64,000 bases of DNA from Acidobacteriota bacterium (GCA_029781855.1 JAKOVX010000003.1:62001-126000), one strand, 5' to 3'; counted from the first letter of the stretch, positions 36,576 to 46,015 are shown. Notes: generated from the sequence alone by a model not told the origin. Program-made: numbers and translations.

Positions 36576-37355
36576 CTATTTGACCACTCCGCGCTTGGAG
36601 GACTCGATAAAATTTACTAGCAGGTCGACTTCTTTGCAATCGGTGATGTCTTCCTTGATACGCTCAAGAGCCTGCGTTGTGTTCAGTTTCGAGGAGAGCA
36701 GCAGCCGAAAAGCGTGGTTCAGCTTTTCGATGGTCTCGGGCGGATAGCCGCGGCGTTTCATGCCGACCTTGTTCAATCCGTAACATTTTGCGTGGTTACC
36801 CTGGATGATCGCATAGGGCGGAGCGTCTTTGACCACGACCGAATATCCGCCGATGAAAGCCTCATATCCGACCCGGCAAAATTGATGCACGCCCGAATAC
36901 GCCCCAACGCTTGCCCGGTCCGCGATCTCGACGTGTCCGGCCAGTGTTGCGGCATTCGCCATTATGATGTTGCTGCCGAGCTGGCAGTCGTGTGCGACAT
37001 GCGATTGCGCCATCAACAGGTTATCGTCGCCGATCCTGGTCAATCCGCCGCCCCCGACCGTCCCGCGATGGATCGTTACAAATTCACGGATCTGGTTTCG
37101 CTTGCCGATGGTGGTTGCGGTTGGTTCGCCGGCATATTTAAGGTCCTGCGGAGCAAGGCCGATCGAGACAAAGGGGAAAATATGCGTATTATCCCCGATC
37201 GTGGTTCGGCCATCGACAACAACGTGCGATTCAAGACGGACGCCGTCGCCGATCACGCATTCCGCACCGATCGTAGAAAATGGCCCAATATGGCAGTCAG
37301 AACCGATCTGCGCGCCTTTGCTGATTATTGCGGTTTCGTGGATGAACGACGTCAT
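36576..37355 (-). CDS. lpxA: UDP-N-acetylglucosamine acyltransferase (lipid A synthesis)
   Basis: 259 residues, close to the 262 of E. coli. Left-handed beta-helix of hexapeptide repeats (IGSDCHIGPFSTIG...), catalytic His in LLMAQSHVAHDCQLG, GNHAKCYGLNKVGMKRRG and a C-terminal helical domain (about 190-259). It adds the first acyl chain to UDP-GlcNAc. It follows fabZ and a small membrane gene; ATGA overlap with the latter. Together with bamA and skp it marks an outer-membrane-biogenesis block. Confidence 0.95.
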   Translation of the reverse strand: MTSFIHETAIISKGAQIGSDCHIGPFSTIGAECVIGDGVRLESHVVVDGRTTIGDNTHIFPFVSIGLAPQDLKYAGEPTATTIGKRNQIREFVTIHRGTVGGGGLTRIGDDNLLMAQSHVAHDCQLGSNIIMANAATLAGHVEIADRASVGAYSGVHQFCRVGYEAFIGGYSVVVKDAPPYAIIQGNHAKCYGLNKVGMKRRGYPPETIEKLNHAFRLLLSSKLNTTQALERIKEDITDCKEVDLLVNFIESSKRGVVK

Positions 37356-37663
37356 AGGTCGGCGGATTGATCGTCAACTTTGTCGGCGGCGGGCATTGCG
37401 ACCGCCTCGTCGTCGAGATCGGGCGTGACCGTCTTCGGTTCGCGAAGGATCAGGAAGACGAACGTCAACATAACAAAAAGCGGTAAGACGCTCCATATTG
37501 CGCCTGCCAGTATGCATAAACCGAAGCCGATGAGGCCCAGTCGCTTCCTTCCCTTGATCCGTCCATAGATCAACGGGACCAAACCGAACACAAGACCAAT
37601 CCCAACGCCGATTAGCGTCAAAATGAGGATGGCTTCCCGAGTACTGAACCTTACTGGATCCAT
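37352..37663 (-). CDS. Small two-to-three-helix membrane protein, unknown function
   Basis: 103 residues. Membrane segments at about 11-33 (ILILTLIGVGIGLVFGLVPLIYG) and 42-72 (LGLIGFGLCILAGAIWSVLPLFVMLTFVFLIL, perhaps one long hairpin), with a basic loop (RIKGRKR) between and an acidic cytosolic or periplasmic tail (PDLDDEAVAMPAADKVDD). No family recognised. It is wedged between fabZ (five-base gap) and lpxA (four-base overlap), so it is part of the envelope operon. Confidence 0.75.
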   Translation of the reverse strand: MDPVRFSTREAILILTLIGVGIGLVFGLVPLIYGRIKGRKRLGLIGFGLCILAGAIWSVLPLFVMLTFVFLILREPKTVTPDLDDEAVAMPAADKVDDQSADL

Positions 37664-37668
37664 ATTAG

Positions 37669-38115
37669 CTACTCCTTTGGACGATCGGCGATGATCGACA
37701 TGATAGTTGCTTCCGCAGTAACCTGCCCATCGACCATTGCAACGCCACGCATTCGCTGGACCTTACTTCCGATCCGCAATGCCGTCACTTCGAGCGTTAA
37801 TGTGTCGCCGGGCACCACGGGCCGGCGAAACTTGGCTTCTTCGATCCCAGTAAAGAATGGTATCTTCTGGTCGCGATCTTCAAACTCGCGAAGTGCCAGT
37901 ATCGCACCAACCTGGGCCAACGCCTCGATCTGCAGCACTCCCGGCATCACCGGTGCCCCCGGGAAATGCCCTGCAAAGAAAGGTTCGTTGATCGTCACCT
38001 GCTTGATGCCGACTATCCTTATCTTTGGTTCAAGCTCGATTACCTTATCAACGAGCAAGAACGGGTATCGGTGCGGAAGAATATTTTGAATGGCGACGGA
38101 ATCAAGGATTGCCAT
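37669..38115 (-). CDS. fabZ: 3-hydroxyacyl-[acyl-carrier-protein] dehydratase
   Basis: 148 residues, a hot-dog-fold dehydratase of fatty-acid elongation. Motifs: ILPHRYPFLLVDKV, then GHFPGAPVMPGVLQIEALAQ with catalytic His and Glu, and KFRRPVVPGDTL. TTG 38133 extends the frame by six residues, but ATG 38115 with GGGAG upstream matches the family start (AILDSVAIQNILPHR). Next to lpxA, as in many diderms. Confidence 0.95.
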   Translation of the reverse strand: MAILDSVAIQNILPHRYPFLLVDKVIELEPKIRIVGIKQVTINEPFFAGHFPGAPVMPGVLQIEALAQVGAILALREFEDRDQKIPFFTGIEEAKFRRPVVPGDTLTLEVTALRIGSKVQRMRGVAMVDGQVTAEATIMSIIADRPKE

Positions 38116-38148
38116 AACTCCCAATAATATCAAAATTTACAGATGCAA

Positions 38149-38179
38149 GAAGCCGGTGAAAGTAAATTTCACCGGCTTC
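38149..38179. promoter_or_regulatory. Strong 13-bp stem-loop between skp and fabZ
   Basis: GAAGCCGGTGAAA (38149-38161) and its perfect complement (38167-38179) enclose a five-base loop. On the minus strand, which carries skp then fabZ, no T-run follows, so it is not a textbook terminator. It may stabilise or partially terminate the bamA-skp message, or mark an RNA-processing point ahead of fabZ-lpxA. Confidence 0.6.
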
Positions 38180-38207
38180 ATGATAAATATATCAGCAAAT
38201 GTAAGCG

Positions 38208-38813
38208 TTATTTCGGCGTCGTGGTGGTCGCCGTGCTCGGAGATTTCGAATTGAAATACGTAATGAAATCTTTAGTGATCTCCGCCTTCGGGTCCATCGC
38301 CAGCAATGCTCCGTCGCGGCCCAGTTTGTCTATGTCCAGAACGACCGTGTAGCCTTTTAGTAAAGCGTAGTCCTGGATCGCCTTGCCGATATCATTCTGA
38401 ATAGGTCCGAGCAGTTCATTGCCGCGCTTTTCGATACGAGCATCGTATTCTTTCTTCTTGAAGTCGAACTCACGCTGTAAACGCTGGCCTTCGTCCTGCT
38501 TATCAAGAATATCTTGTGGTCTTCGGGCATTGTCTGGAACCTTCTGCAATTGAGCGATCTGGTCGGCGAGTGTCTGCATCTTCTGCTGCATCGCGACCAG
38601 TTCGTTTTCAAGCGGCTTCATTTCTGTTCCGAGCTGCTTAACGGCATTGACGTACCGGGTAATGCCCTCTTTCTCTAACCCGAATGCACCCGAATCGATC
38701 ATTCCGATCTTAACCGGTCCGGGCTGAGCCGCTGCCCCCGTCTGGGCACTTGCGCTGACCGAGAAGATCGCCGCAAATACAAGGCTGACGGCTACTAAAC
38801 TAAATTTTCTCAT
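38208..38813 (-). CDS. skp: Periplasmic chaperone, OmpH/Skp family
   Basis: 201 residues. Signal peptide about 1-23 (LVFAAIFSVSASAQ), then the Skp/OmpH pattern: KIGMIDSGAF, a long coiled coil (about 60-150: LENELVAMQQKMQTLADQIAQLQK, QREFDFKKKEYDARIEKR), and the closing strand KGYTVVLDIDKL. Skp holds outer-membrane proteins on the way to BamA, whose gene precedes it. ATG 38813 has AAGGAG upstream; the longer frame was rejected because it hides the signal peptide. Confidence 0.88.
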   Translation of the reverse strand: MRKFSLVAVSLVFAAIFSVSASAQTGAAAQPGPVKIGMIDSGAFGLEKEGITRYVNAVKQLGTEMKPLENELVAMQQKMQTLADQIAQLQKVPDNARRPQDILDKQDEGQRLQREFDFKKKEYDARIEKRGNELLGPIQNDIGKAIQDYALLKGYTVVLDIDKLGRDGALLAMDPKAEITKDFITYFNSKSPSTATTTTPK

Positions 38814-38978
38814 TTCGTAAATACTCCTTAAAACTCTCTCGCCGGGCGACTGAACCCGAAATTCAAATACTTCTCTTTGAAACTTAAAATGCGGCAACTG
38901 TTGCTTACGCTTTCCAAAAAAGAAACGTCATAGTAAGTTATCAAAATTTCAATGTCAATTTGGATCGGCTACCGATCA

Positions 38979-41900
38979 TTAGAACGTGCGTCCCACCGTA
39001 AACTTGAATCCGTTTCGCTTACCGGGCAAATATATGCCGGGTAATTCGGCCGTGTAACCGAGTCTGGCGTTAGGATTGAAGTAATAGATCAACCTAAAAG
39101 GCACGTTGACGATAGGAACCTGTACGCGTAATTCAAGTCCAACGCTCGCTTTGAAATCCTTGAACTGGCCAAAAGCGCTGTCGTTAACCTTGAGCAGTGA
39201 ATTCTGCTGGACGTCACCTCGAAGGAACAACTGCTGAACTTGCGGTGAAAGTGCGGTCGGGCATCCATAACGGTTTCCACGACAAAATTCGTTGATGTAA
39301 TCCGTCTTGGTCATTACACGGCCTCGATAATATAGAAGACTGCCGAAACTACTCTCCAAAACGGGCGTGTTGATCAGACCCAGAGCGGTGAGACGCGATG
39401 CACCAAGAAACGTGTCATCAGCCAAAAACTCGCTGTTGATCGTCTGGGTACCGGTCTTCCTCAGATTAAATACCGTTCCGACATCGGCAAAAGCCGCGAG
39501 AGTGGCAGGGCCGAATAGCGGTATCCGATACTCGAAATTCCCGAGGAGTTCTGAGTCGCCACCAATGAAGCGGAAATTTCTCGAGAATATCGCCGGATTG
39601 GCGCCCGAGGCCCCAGTTAACTGCCCGATCGTCGCGATCTCCGCACTGTCGCGGGAATTTAGGCCTGTATTCGTATCTGCGGTTCCGGACGAATTATTTG
39701 CCACAACGACGTTGCGGGTCGTGATATACGTATCAAACGGAGCCACCGGTCCGATAGATCGGGAGTCATAACCGCGGATATCGTTTTCACTACCGAGGAA
39801 AAATCTCTCATAAGCCGGAACGCCGCCGATGAACGATATCGAGTTCGCATTACGTATCTTGTTGGTATATGACCAGGTTCCGATCGTGCCTGCCAAGATC
39901 CGGAAGGCAAAAACCTCCGGGTTTTTCGACTTTCTTCGGCGGATCGGCATGAACCTTGAATAGCTGACACTTGGCGAATATGTCCTGACGTCGCCGCCGA
40001 GACCGGAAAATCCAAGCGAAATCGTAAGCTGGCTCCCACTTAGCGTGTCGATACCGTTTGCGGCCGGTTGGCGGGTGTCGTATGCGAACGTGCCGGTAAT
40101 ACGACTGGTAATAATGTTCGGCTGACGATAAATAACGGGAATTACCTTAGACGGATCTGCCGAGGAGTTGACCTTCGGATCCTCGATACTCGTCGCAGAA
40201 AGCTGATAAGACAGGCCAAGACGCGAAAACTGCGTGAACCGCCGCTTCTTAAAGAACAGCTCGGAAAGCGGCGCGGTCGCGAATACATTCGCGCCGTATG
40301 TCTTCTGGGTAAACAGGTTACTGGAATCCGTGGTCACGGCACCGTAAGGATTATAAAGCGAGTTGAGCAGGTCCGTATTCTGTGTCAGAAAAGTCCCCTC
40401 GCCAAAGAACTGATATTTGCTCGCAAAGATCGAAAAACCTACTGAGATCGGGCGATCACGGAAATACGGTTCCTGATACGATAGCTGGATGTTCTGCTGG
40501 CGGTTACCGGCTCCAACGTTGATTGACAGGATCTCACCACGACCAGCCAGGTTATTGGTGGAGTATTCGAGACCGAAAAACGTGCCACCGATACCTGAAA
40601 CACCGCCATTAAACTGTATCTGCTGACGTCCTTTTTCCTTAACCTTTAAGATCAGATCTACGTTCGCATTTTCTTCGTCAGTCCGGATCTCAACGTCCTG
40701 ATCTTTATCGATCGGGTCGAAATACTGAGTTTGATTGAGGCGGGCTACCGAAATATCGAGATAGTTTTGGTTATATATATCGCCTTCATTGATCAGGAAT
40801 TCGCGCCGCAAGACTCGGTCACGCGTAAACGTGTTGCCGGTAAATTCGAGACGGCGGAGTGTAAACTGCTTGCCTTCGTCAATATTGATCGTGATGTCTA
40901 CGATACCTTCTTTAGGATTCGTCGGATTGTCCTTGAACGTAGGTTCAAATTCGGCGTTGTACTGAACAAATCCCTGTCCGCCGTACACCTTCTTCAGGTC
41001 GTCGTACACCGCGTCCTGGAGCCGTTTTCCGTCTGCGATCTCTCCTTTTTTCAGTCCAACGTAAGAGAGGATCTGCTGTTCCGAAAATATCGAGTTGCCC
41101 TCGACCTTAAGCTCGCCGACACGAAAAACACGCCCCTCCGTAACCGGTACGATGATCTTCAGGGTGTCGTCTTTTGAAGTTAAGAGCGGGATCGGAAAAT
41201 TGCTCAGGAGCGGCAATCCGGTACGTTTGTATCCAAGTCCGACGATCTGCGGTTCACCAATGCGGGCCTGAAAATAACCCTTCGAGAACATATACGAGCG
41301 TACGTTCTTCTGAAGGTCATACTGCAGTTTCTTGATATCGAGGATATCTTGTCCCTTGAATCTCGTGATCAGGCCCGTTTCACGTACCAGAACCAGTGCG
41401 TTTCGAAGCTCGCTATCTTTGAAATTCTCGTTTCCTTCAAACTCGATCTTCACAATGCGCGAACGGTTGCCCTGATCCACGTTGAATGTAACAGCGATCG
41501 ATGTGGCGGAGACCTCGTCTTCCTGGACAGTCACTTTCGCGTTCGGATAGCCCTTTGACGCGAGCATTTCTCGAAGGATACGCGTCGCATTGCGAGCTTT
41601 GACCGGATCGTAAACCGCTTCCTTCGAGATGCCGACGCGTTTTTCGCGAAATTCTTTAAGAATGTCCGACTCTTGTATCGCCTTGGCTCCCTTAAATTGC
41701 AGGTCGCGGATGATGGGTAGTTCGCGGACTTCGAAGATAACGTTGACGCCGCCGCGAATGCCAGGTTCGGTCAAAACGCGGGTTGCCGTCTTGTCAAAAA
41801 AGTTGAGGGAAAGCAGTTCCTTAAGATCACGTTCGAGGGCCGCCGGATCGTAAACATCTCCGGGCCGGGTTTTAATGTAATACAGCAGATCCTCGTCGCG

Positions 41901-42065
41901 GAGACGCCTGTTGCCCTGAATATCGACACTCTCAACAACCTGCTGCTGTACTGCATTCCCGAATTCGACGGACGGTATGGCAATCCGACCCGTTTGGGCG
42001 ACAGCGGAGAAACTAAATGCTGTCAATACCATCAGAACGAGTCCGCATGCGCGAAGATTATGCAT
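38979..42065 (-). CDS. bamA: Outer-membrane protein assembly factor BamA
   Basis: 1028 residues, about 200 longer than E. coli BamA. Signal peptide about 1-23 (ending SAVAQ); five POTRA domains (about 45-480: VVESVDIQGNRRLRDEDLLYYIKT, IKIEFEGNENF, VGELKVEGNSIFSEQQILSYVG, LRRLEFTGNTFTRDRV); then the 16-stranded barrel. The lid-loop motif is DIRGYDSRSIGP and the protein ends FKFTVGRTF, with the terminal Phe of the beta-signal. Extra length lies in barrel loops, one with two cysteines (FCRGNRYGC). It inserts other barrels into the outer membrane. It precedes skp by 165 bases. Confidence 0.95.
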   Translation of the reverse strand: MHNLRACGLVLMVLTAFSFSAVAQTGRIAIPSVEFGNAVQQQVVESVDIQGNRRLRDEDLLYYIKTRPGDVYDPAALERDLKELLSLNFFDKTATRVLTEPGIRGGVNVIFEVRELPIIRDLQFKGAKAIQESDILKEFREKRVGISKEAVYDPVKARNATRILREMLASKGYPNAKVTVQEDEVSATSIAVTFNVDQGNRSRIVKIEFEGNENFKDSELRNALVLVRETGLITRFKGQDILDIKKLQYDLQKNVRSYMFSKGYFQARIGEPQIVGLGYKRTGLPLLSNFPIPLLTSKDDTLKIIVPVTEGRVFRVGELKVEGNSIFSEQQILSYVGLKKGEIADGKRLQDAVYDDLKKVYGGQGFVQYNAEFEPTFKDNPTNPKEGIVDITINIDEGKQFTLRRLEFTGNTFTRDRVLRREFLINEGDIYNQNYLDISVARLNQTQYFDPIDKDQDVEIRTDEENANVDLILKVKEKGRQQIQFNGGVSGIGGTFFGLEYSTNNLAGRGEILSINVGAGNRQQNIQLSYQEPYFRDRPISVGFSIFASKYQFFGEGTFLTQNTDLLNSLYNPYGAVTTDSSNLFTQKTYGANVFATAPLSELFFKKRRFTQFSRLGLSYQLSATSIEDPKVNSSADPSKVIPVIYRQPNIITSRITGTFAYDTRQPAANGIDTLSGSQLTISLGFSGLGGDVRTYSPSVSYSRFMPIRRRKSKNPEVFAFRILAGTIGTWSYTNKIRNANSISFIGGVPAYERFFLGSENDIRGYDSRSIGPVAPFDTYITTRNVVVANNSSGTADTNTGLNSRDSAEIATIGQLTGASGANPAIFSRNFRFIGGDSELLGNFEYRIPLFGPATLAAFADVGTVFNLRKTGTQTINSEFLADDTFLGASRLTALGLINTPVLESSFGSLLYYRGRVMTKTDYINEFCRGNRYGCPTALSPQVQQLFLRGDVQQNSLLKVNDSAFGQFKDFKASVGLELRVQVPIVNVPFRLIYYFNPNARLGYTAELPGIYLPGKRNGFKFTVGRTF

Positions 42066-42500
42066 AAAACCGGTTTATCCTTAATGACTGCGAAATAATA
42101 TAGCTTTACCCGATTCCCGGGTTGCCGACGACGTTCTTTCCAGACGTCAAAATTAAGCGAACAATGTCAGCATTACAATGACGGATTTGACTGAATCTAT
42201 GATTCGCATCATTACCGACAGGTTGCCCTTTCACAACGTACCAACAAACTTCCGAATTATACTAGGAAAACGCCCGAAACAAAAAAGCACACAGCCCGAC
42301 TCGCCGACCCAAATCCCCGGATTCGATTCGCAAACCGGCACAATACATAATATGTAGTGGCTGGAAAACGGGAAACCGCTACTGACAGTGTAGCGGTTTC
42401 TGGAATTCCGAATCTGACTGGTTCAGCTCTTAGAAATAATTCACAAGATCGGCCGAAAAAGGCCGCCGCTCACAGGTCGGCCATCAAAAAAAGAGCAAGC
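42066..42500. other. 435-base intergenic region between sdhB and bamA
   Basis: No credible gene. It must hold the end of the sdh transcript (hairpin at 42372-42400, and a GGCC-rich palindromic stretch with an A-run at about 42453-42482) and the bamA promoter nearer 42066. I could not single out the bamA -35/-10 boxes. The base composition is more AT-rich near 42066-42120 and 42260-42300. Confidence 0.6.
42372..42400 (-). terminator. Candidate terminator of the sdhCAB transcript
   Basis: A perfect 11-bp stem (GAAACCGCTAC at 42372-42382 with its complement at 42390-42400) and a seven-base loop. On the minus strand it is followed by CCGTTTTCC, a short T-run. It lies about 100 bases downstream of the sdhB stop, with nothing coding between. 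Confidence 0.55.
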
Positions 42501-43298
42501 CTATTTTTTCAGCCACCCGAACAAAGCGTCGACAGTTATTTCCCGATTCGTCTCATATATCGCTTTCGTTAGCGGCAATGACATCGGGCAAACCTGGATA
42601 CAATTTTGGGCGTTCCCGCAATTTGTAATGCCGTCGTCGCCCATGAGTCCGTTCAAACGCTCGTCGGCGGTTAACTTTCCGACCGGATGCATGTTGAAAA
42701 GCCTCGCCTGCGCGATCGCCTGCGGACCGATGTAATTGTCATCACCGTATTGCGGACAGGCTTCGAGGCAGCATCCACAGGTCATACACCTTGATAAGGC
42801 ATATCGATCCTGCGCAGTCTCATTCGGTATATGCGGTCCCGGACCGAGATTGTATGTTCCGTCCAGTTCGATCCACGCATTCACCTGCTTGAGATGATCG
42901 AACATCTTCGTCCGGTCAACCTTGAGATCACGGACATTCGGAAATTTAGACATCGGGGCGAGCGTTACCGTGTCGCTACCGGAATCGATCAGCAAGTCGT
43001 CGACCAACGCAGAGCACGATTGACGAACACGGCCGTCGATGACCATCGTACAAATTCCGCAAACCTGCTCGAGACAGCTCATGTCCCACACCGGTGGCGT
43101 AGTTTCCTTGCCGTCAATAGTTACCGGATTTTTCCGGATGTCCATCAACGCCGAGATCACATTGAGGTTTCGGCGGTACCGGACCTCAAATGTTTCCCAG
43201 GTTGCTGCGGCACCCTCTTTTTCGCGGCGCTGTATCTTGAATTTCACGCTTTTCGGCGGATTATCAAGCCGCTTTTTTTCCATGTGTGCGGTGGTCAT
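42501..43298 (-). CDS. sdhB: Succinate dehydrogenase iron-sulfur subunit
   Basis: 265 residues. The ferredoxin domain has [2Fe-2S] cysteines (CLEQVCGIC plus a later Cys in RQSC). The C-terminal domain has CMTCGCCLEACP and CGNAQNCIQVCP for the [4Fe-4S] and [3Fe-4S] centres. It passes electrons from SdhA to the membrane quinone site. It starts three bases after the sdhA stop. An N-terminal extension of about 15 residues (MTTAHMEKKRLDNPP) precedes the domain. Confidence 0.95.
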   Translation of the reverse strand: MTTAHMEKKRLDNPPKSVKFKIQRREKEGAAATWETFEVRYRRNLNVISALMDIRKNPVTIDGKETTPPVWDMSCLEQVCGICTMVIDGRVRQSCSALVDDLLIDSGSDTVTLAPMSKFPNVRDLKVDRTKMFDHLKQVNAWIELDGTYNLGPGPHIPNETAQDRYALSRCMTCGCCLEACPQYGDDNYIGPQAIAQARLFNMHPVGKLTADERLNGLMGDDGITNCGNAQNCIQVCPMSLPLTKAIYETNREITVDALFGWLKK

Positions 43299-43301
43299 AG
43301 A

Positions 43302-45098
43302 TCAGTTGCTTTTGGCTTTACCTTTGGACGAATAATCCCTCTTTCTAGGTTCGATCAGCGAGACATCAACGGGTTCATAGCTGAATACCGGAGCCTCAGC
43401 GGAATATTCGGCGATCGTTGTCTTCAAGAAGTTCTCGTCATCGCGCTCCGGGAACTCAGGCTTGTAATGGGCTCCGCGGGATTCATTACGATTGAGTGCT
43501 CCGAGTGTGATCACGCGAGCCAACTCCAGCATATTCTTAAGTTGGCGTGCGTGCGGCACGGCTTGGGTCGCCCATAAATTCGAATCGTTGATCGATATCT
43601 TTTTGAACCGTTCCTGCAACTCTCGCAGTTTTTCGTCGGTTGCTATCAAGCGGTCGTTGTATCGGACAACGGTGACGTTATCGGTCATCCACTTGCCCAT
43701 CTCTTCGTGAAGCTGGTATTGATTTTCGCCGCCTTCGTTGTGGATGATCCCGTCGTTGATCTCCTGCTGTCGTTTTAATTCAGCTTCGTGGATGCCATTA
43801 CTTTCCGTATCGCCCCGTTCGACATTTTTCGCGTACTCCACCGCTGCCGGTGCCGCGACAAAGCCGCCGTAAACACAAGAAAGCAGAGAATTTGCCCCGA
43901 GCCGATTTGCTCCGTGGATGGAATAATCGCATTCTCCCGCCGCAAAAAGGCCGGGAATATTGGTCCGCTGTTCGTAATCGACCCAAAGTCCGCCCATCGA
44001 ATAGTGAACACCCGGGAATATCCGCATCGGCACATGACGCGGGTCGTCACCGACGAACATCTCGTAGATCTCGAGAATAGCTCCCAATTTTCGGGTTAGC
44101 GTCTCCGCCGGTATGTGGGTCAGATCGAGATAAACTTGATTTTCGCCGCCGATGCCTTTGCCGTCGAGACAGACCTGGAAGATCTCGCGCGTCGCGATGT
44201 CGCGCGGAACAAGATTTCCGTAGGCCGGGTATTTTTCCTCAAGGAAATAAAGGCGTTCGTCAGCGGGAATGTCTTTCGGGTTCCGAGTGTCACCCGGAGT
44301 TCGCGGCACCCACACGCGACCACCTTCGCCCCGAGCCGATTCGCTCATCAAACGGAGTTTGTCCTCGCCGGGTATCGACGTCGGGTGAACCTGAATAAAT
44401 TCGCCGTTAGCGTATTTGGCACCTTGCTGATAGCAAGCCGCGACCGCACTGCCCGTACACGTCATCGAATTGGTCGATTTGCCGAAGATCAGGCCCGGCC
44501 CGCCGGTTGCAATGATAACCGCATCGGCCGCAAACGCCTTTAGCTCAAGCGTTTGCAGGTTCATTGCGATCAGGCCGCGACAGACTTGATGATCGTCCAT
44601 CACAAGCGAAAGCATCTCCCAGCCTTCGAATTTGCGGACCATGCCCTGAACTTCCCATTTCCGGACCTGTTCATCGAGAGCGTACAACAGCTGCTGTCCT
44701 GTAGAGGCTCCGGCGAAAGCAGTGCGGTGATGGAGCGTTCCGCCAAATCGCCGAAAATCAAGCAGTCCTTCCTGGGTTCTCGAAAACGGAACGCCCATTC
44801 GATCGAAAAGATATATGATCTCGGGAGCCATGTCGGTCATACGTTTGACCGGAGGCTGATTAGCGAGAAAGTCCCCGCCGTACACCGTATCGTCCAAATG
44901 CTTGGCAGGCGAATCGCCTTCGCCTTTCGTATTCACCGCGCCGTTGATTCCGCCCTGAGCACAAACAGAGTGTGAACGTTTGACCGGAACGACCGAGATT
45001 ATATCGACCTCATGGCCGGCTTCGGACAATTTCATCGCCGCTGCTAGGCCAGCCAGGCCGCCTCCGACGATCGCAAATTTTGATCCACCTGATGACAT
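43302..45098 (-). CDS. sdhA: Succinate dehydrogenase flavoprotein subunit
   Basis: 598 residues. The FAD-binding IVGGGLAGLAAAMKL is at the start and the covalent-FAD histidine in RSHSVCAQGGINGAVN. Substrate-site residues appear in HRTAFAGASTGQQ, HPTSIPGEDKLRLMSESARGEGG and GLFAAGECDYSIHGANRLG. It belongs to the Bacillus/epsilon-type group of SdhA (with a single cytochrome b subunit). It oxidises succinate to fumarate in the citric-acid cycle, or the reverse. Between sdhC and sdhB. Confidence 0.95.
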   Translation of the reverse strand: MSSGGSKFAIVGGGLAGLAAAMKLSEAGHEVDIISVVPVKRSHSVCAQGGINGAVNTKGEGDSPAKHLDDTVYGGDFLANQPPVKRMTDMAPEIIYLFDRMGVPFSRTQEGLLDFRRFGGTLHHRTAFAGASTGQQLLYALDEQVRKWEVQGMVRKFEGWEMLSLVMDDHQVCRGLIAMNLQTLELKAFAADAVIIATGGPGLIFGKSTNSMTCTGSAVAACYQQGAKYANGEFIQVHPTSIPGEDKLRLMSESARGEGGRVWVPRTPGDTRNPKDIPADERLYFLEEKYPAYGNLVPRDIATREIFQVCLDGKGIGGENQVYLDLTHIPAETLTRKLGAILEIYEMFVGDDPRHVPMRIFPGVHYSMGGLWVDYEQRTNIPGLFAAGECDYSIHGANRLGANSLLSCVYGGFVAAPAAVEYAKNVERGDTESNGIHEAELKRQQEINDGIIHNEGGENQYQLHEEMGKWMTDNVTVVRYNDRLIATDEKLRELQERFKKISINDSNLWATQAVPHARQLKNMLELARVITLGALNRNESRGAHYKPEFPERDDENFLKTTIAEYSAEAPVFSYEPVDVSLIEPRKRDYSSKGKAKSN

Positions 45099-45120
45099 AT
45101 TTTCCCGTATTGCAAAAAAC

Positions 45121-45837
45121 CTAAAACTGAACTGTACCGCTAGGAGTCGGTTTCTTTACGTCCTCACAGAGCGCCTGCGGCAGCAAACCACAGGGCCGAA
45201 CGAACGCTACCGCCGCGTTGATGCCCACGACCGAAAGAAATAGAGCAAACCCGAGGCTCGCGTACATCGTCATTTTCTGAGCTTTTTCGCCGATCACGAT
45301 TCCCCAGTCAACTGCGAATAGGAAGAGCCCATAAGCCAGGTGCCAAGCGGTTGCGAGTATCCCGAAAAAGTAGATCACGAGTACCCAGGTCAACTGAAAT
45401 TCGCTGGAAACGATCGAAAAGGCCCTGTAAGCATTACCGGCCACTGGGATCATATTAAGTCCCGGGATCAGACCGAAACGGAAATTCAGAATGTGAAACA
45501 AAAGAAAAACGAAAAGGAATATTCCGGTTGCCCGCTGAAAGAAATAGAACCAGTTACGACCGTACCGGTAACCAAGCACGTTCGGTTTTGCCTCGGCCGA
45601 GATCAGCACTCCATACACCGAGTGAAACAAGAGCGGAATGAAAATACCGAAAATCTCGATCAGCAGAAGATATGGGATATCGTGGATATCCTGCACGTGC
45701 TTATTGAAGATCGCCGGCCCGTTCAACGCCGTTGAGTTCGTGTAAATGTGCACGAAAAAAAATATCCCCAACGGAACGATGCCGGTCAGCTGATGCAGTT
45801 TTCGAAGCAGGAAAGTGTTAGAAAATTTGATCGCCAT
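45121..45837 (-). CDS. sdhC: Succinate dehydrogenase cytochrome b558 subunit
   Basis: 238 residues with five membrane helices (about 14-34, 58-80, 98-122, 140-165, 190-215), the Bacillus/Wolinella-type di-heme anchor in which SdhC and SdhD are one protein. Candidate heme ligands: LHQLTGIVPLG, FHSVYG, FLLFHILNF and TAWHLAYGLFLFAVDWG. First gene of sdhCAB. The promoter lies in the 178-base gap shared with the divergent LysR gene. Confidence 0.92.
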   Translation of the reverse strand: MAIKFSNTFLLRKLHQLTGIVPLGIFFFVHIYTNSTALNGPAIFNKHVQDIHDIPYLLLIEIFGIFIPLLFHSVYGVLISAEAKPNVLGYRYGRNWFYFFQRATGIFLFVFLLFHILNFRFGLIPGLNMIPVAGNAYRAFSIVSSEFQLTWVLVIYFFGILATAWHLAYGLFLFAVDWGIVIGEKAQKMTMYASLGFALFLSVVGINAAVAFVRPCGLLPQALCEDVKKPTPSGTVQF

Positions 45838-45942
45838 CTAATAAGTAATTTTGCACGAAGATAAACAATAGGTTTGTGAGAATTCTAATTCCAAATCCTA
45901 ATTTCGGCAATGACAGTACATATCTTTCAAGCCTACACCCAA

Positions 45943-45955
45943 ACCTAGATTAGGT
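45943..45955. promoter_or_regulatory. Candidate LysR-type operator in the sdhC/lysR divergent region
   Basis: ACCTA-GAT-TAGGT is a perfect five-base inverted repeat 61 bases before the LysR gene and 105 bases before sdhC, in a region of further CTAATT repeats (45889-45903). LysR regulators usually bind such sites between divergent genes. A weak -10 (TATAGA, 45993-45998) for the LysR gene follows. No binding evidence. Confidence 0.35.
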
Positions 45956-46015
45956 AAAATGAATTAATTTACCCGATGAAAACAGTTACACTTATAGAAT
46001 TACAGACACAGAAAG

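Noticed and set aside
42066-42500. tRNA or small RNA in the sdhB-bamA gap
   Set aside because: No cloverleaf or GGTTCRANYCC T-loop was found; the only strong structure is a terminator-like hairpin.
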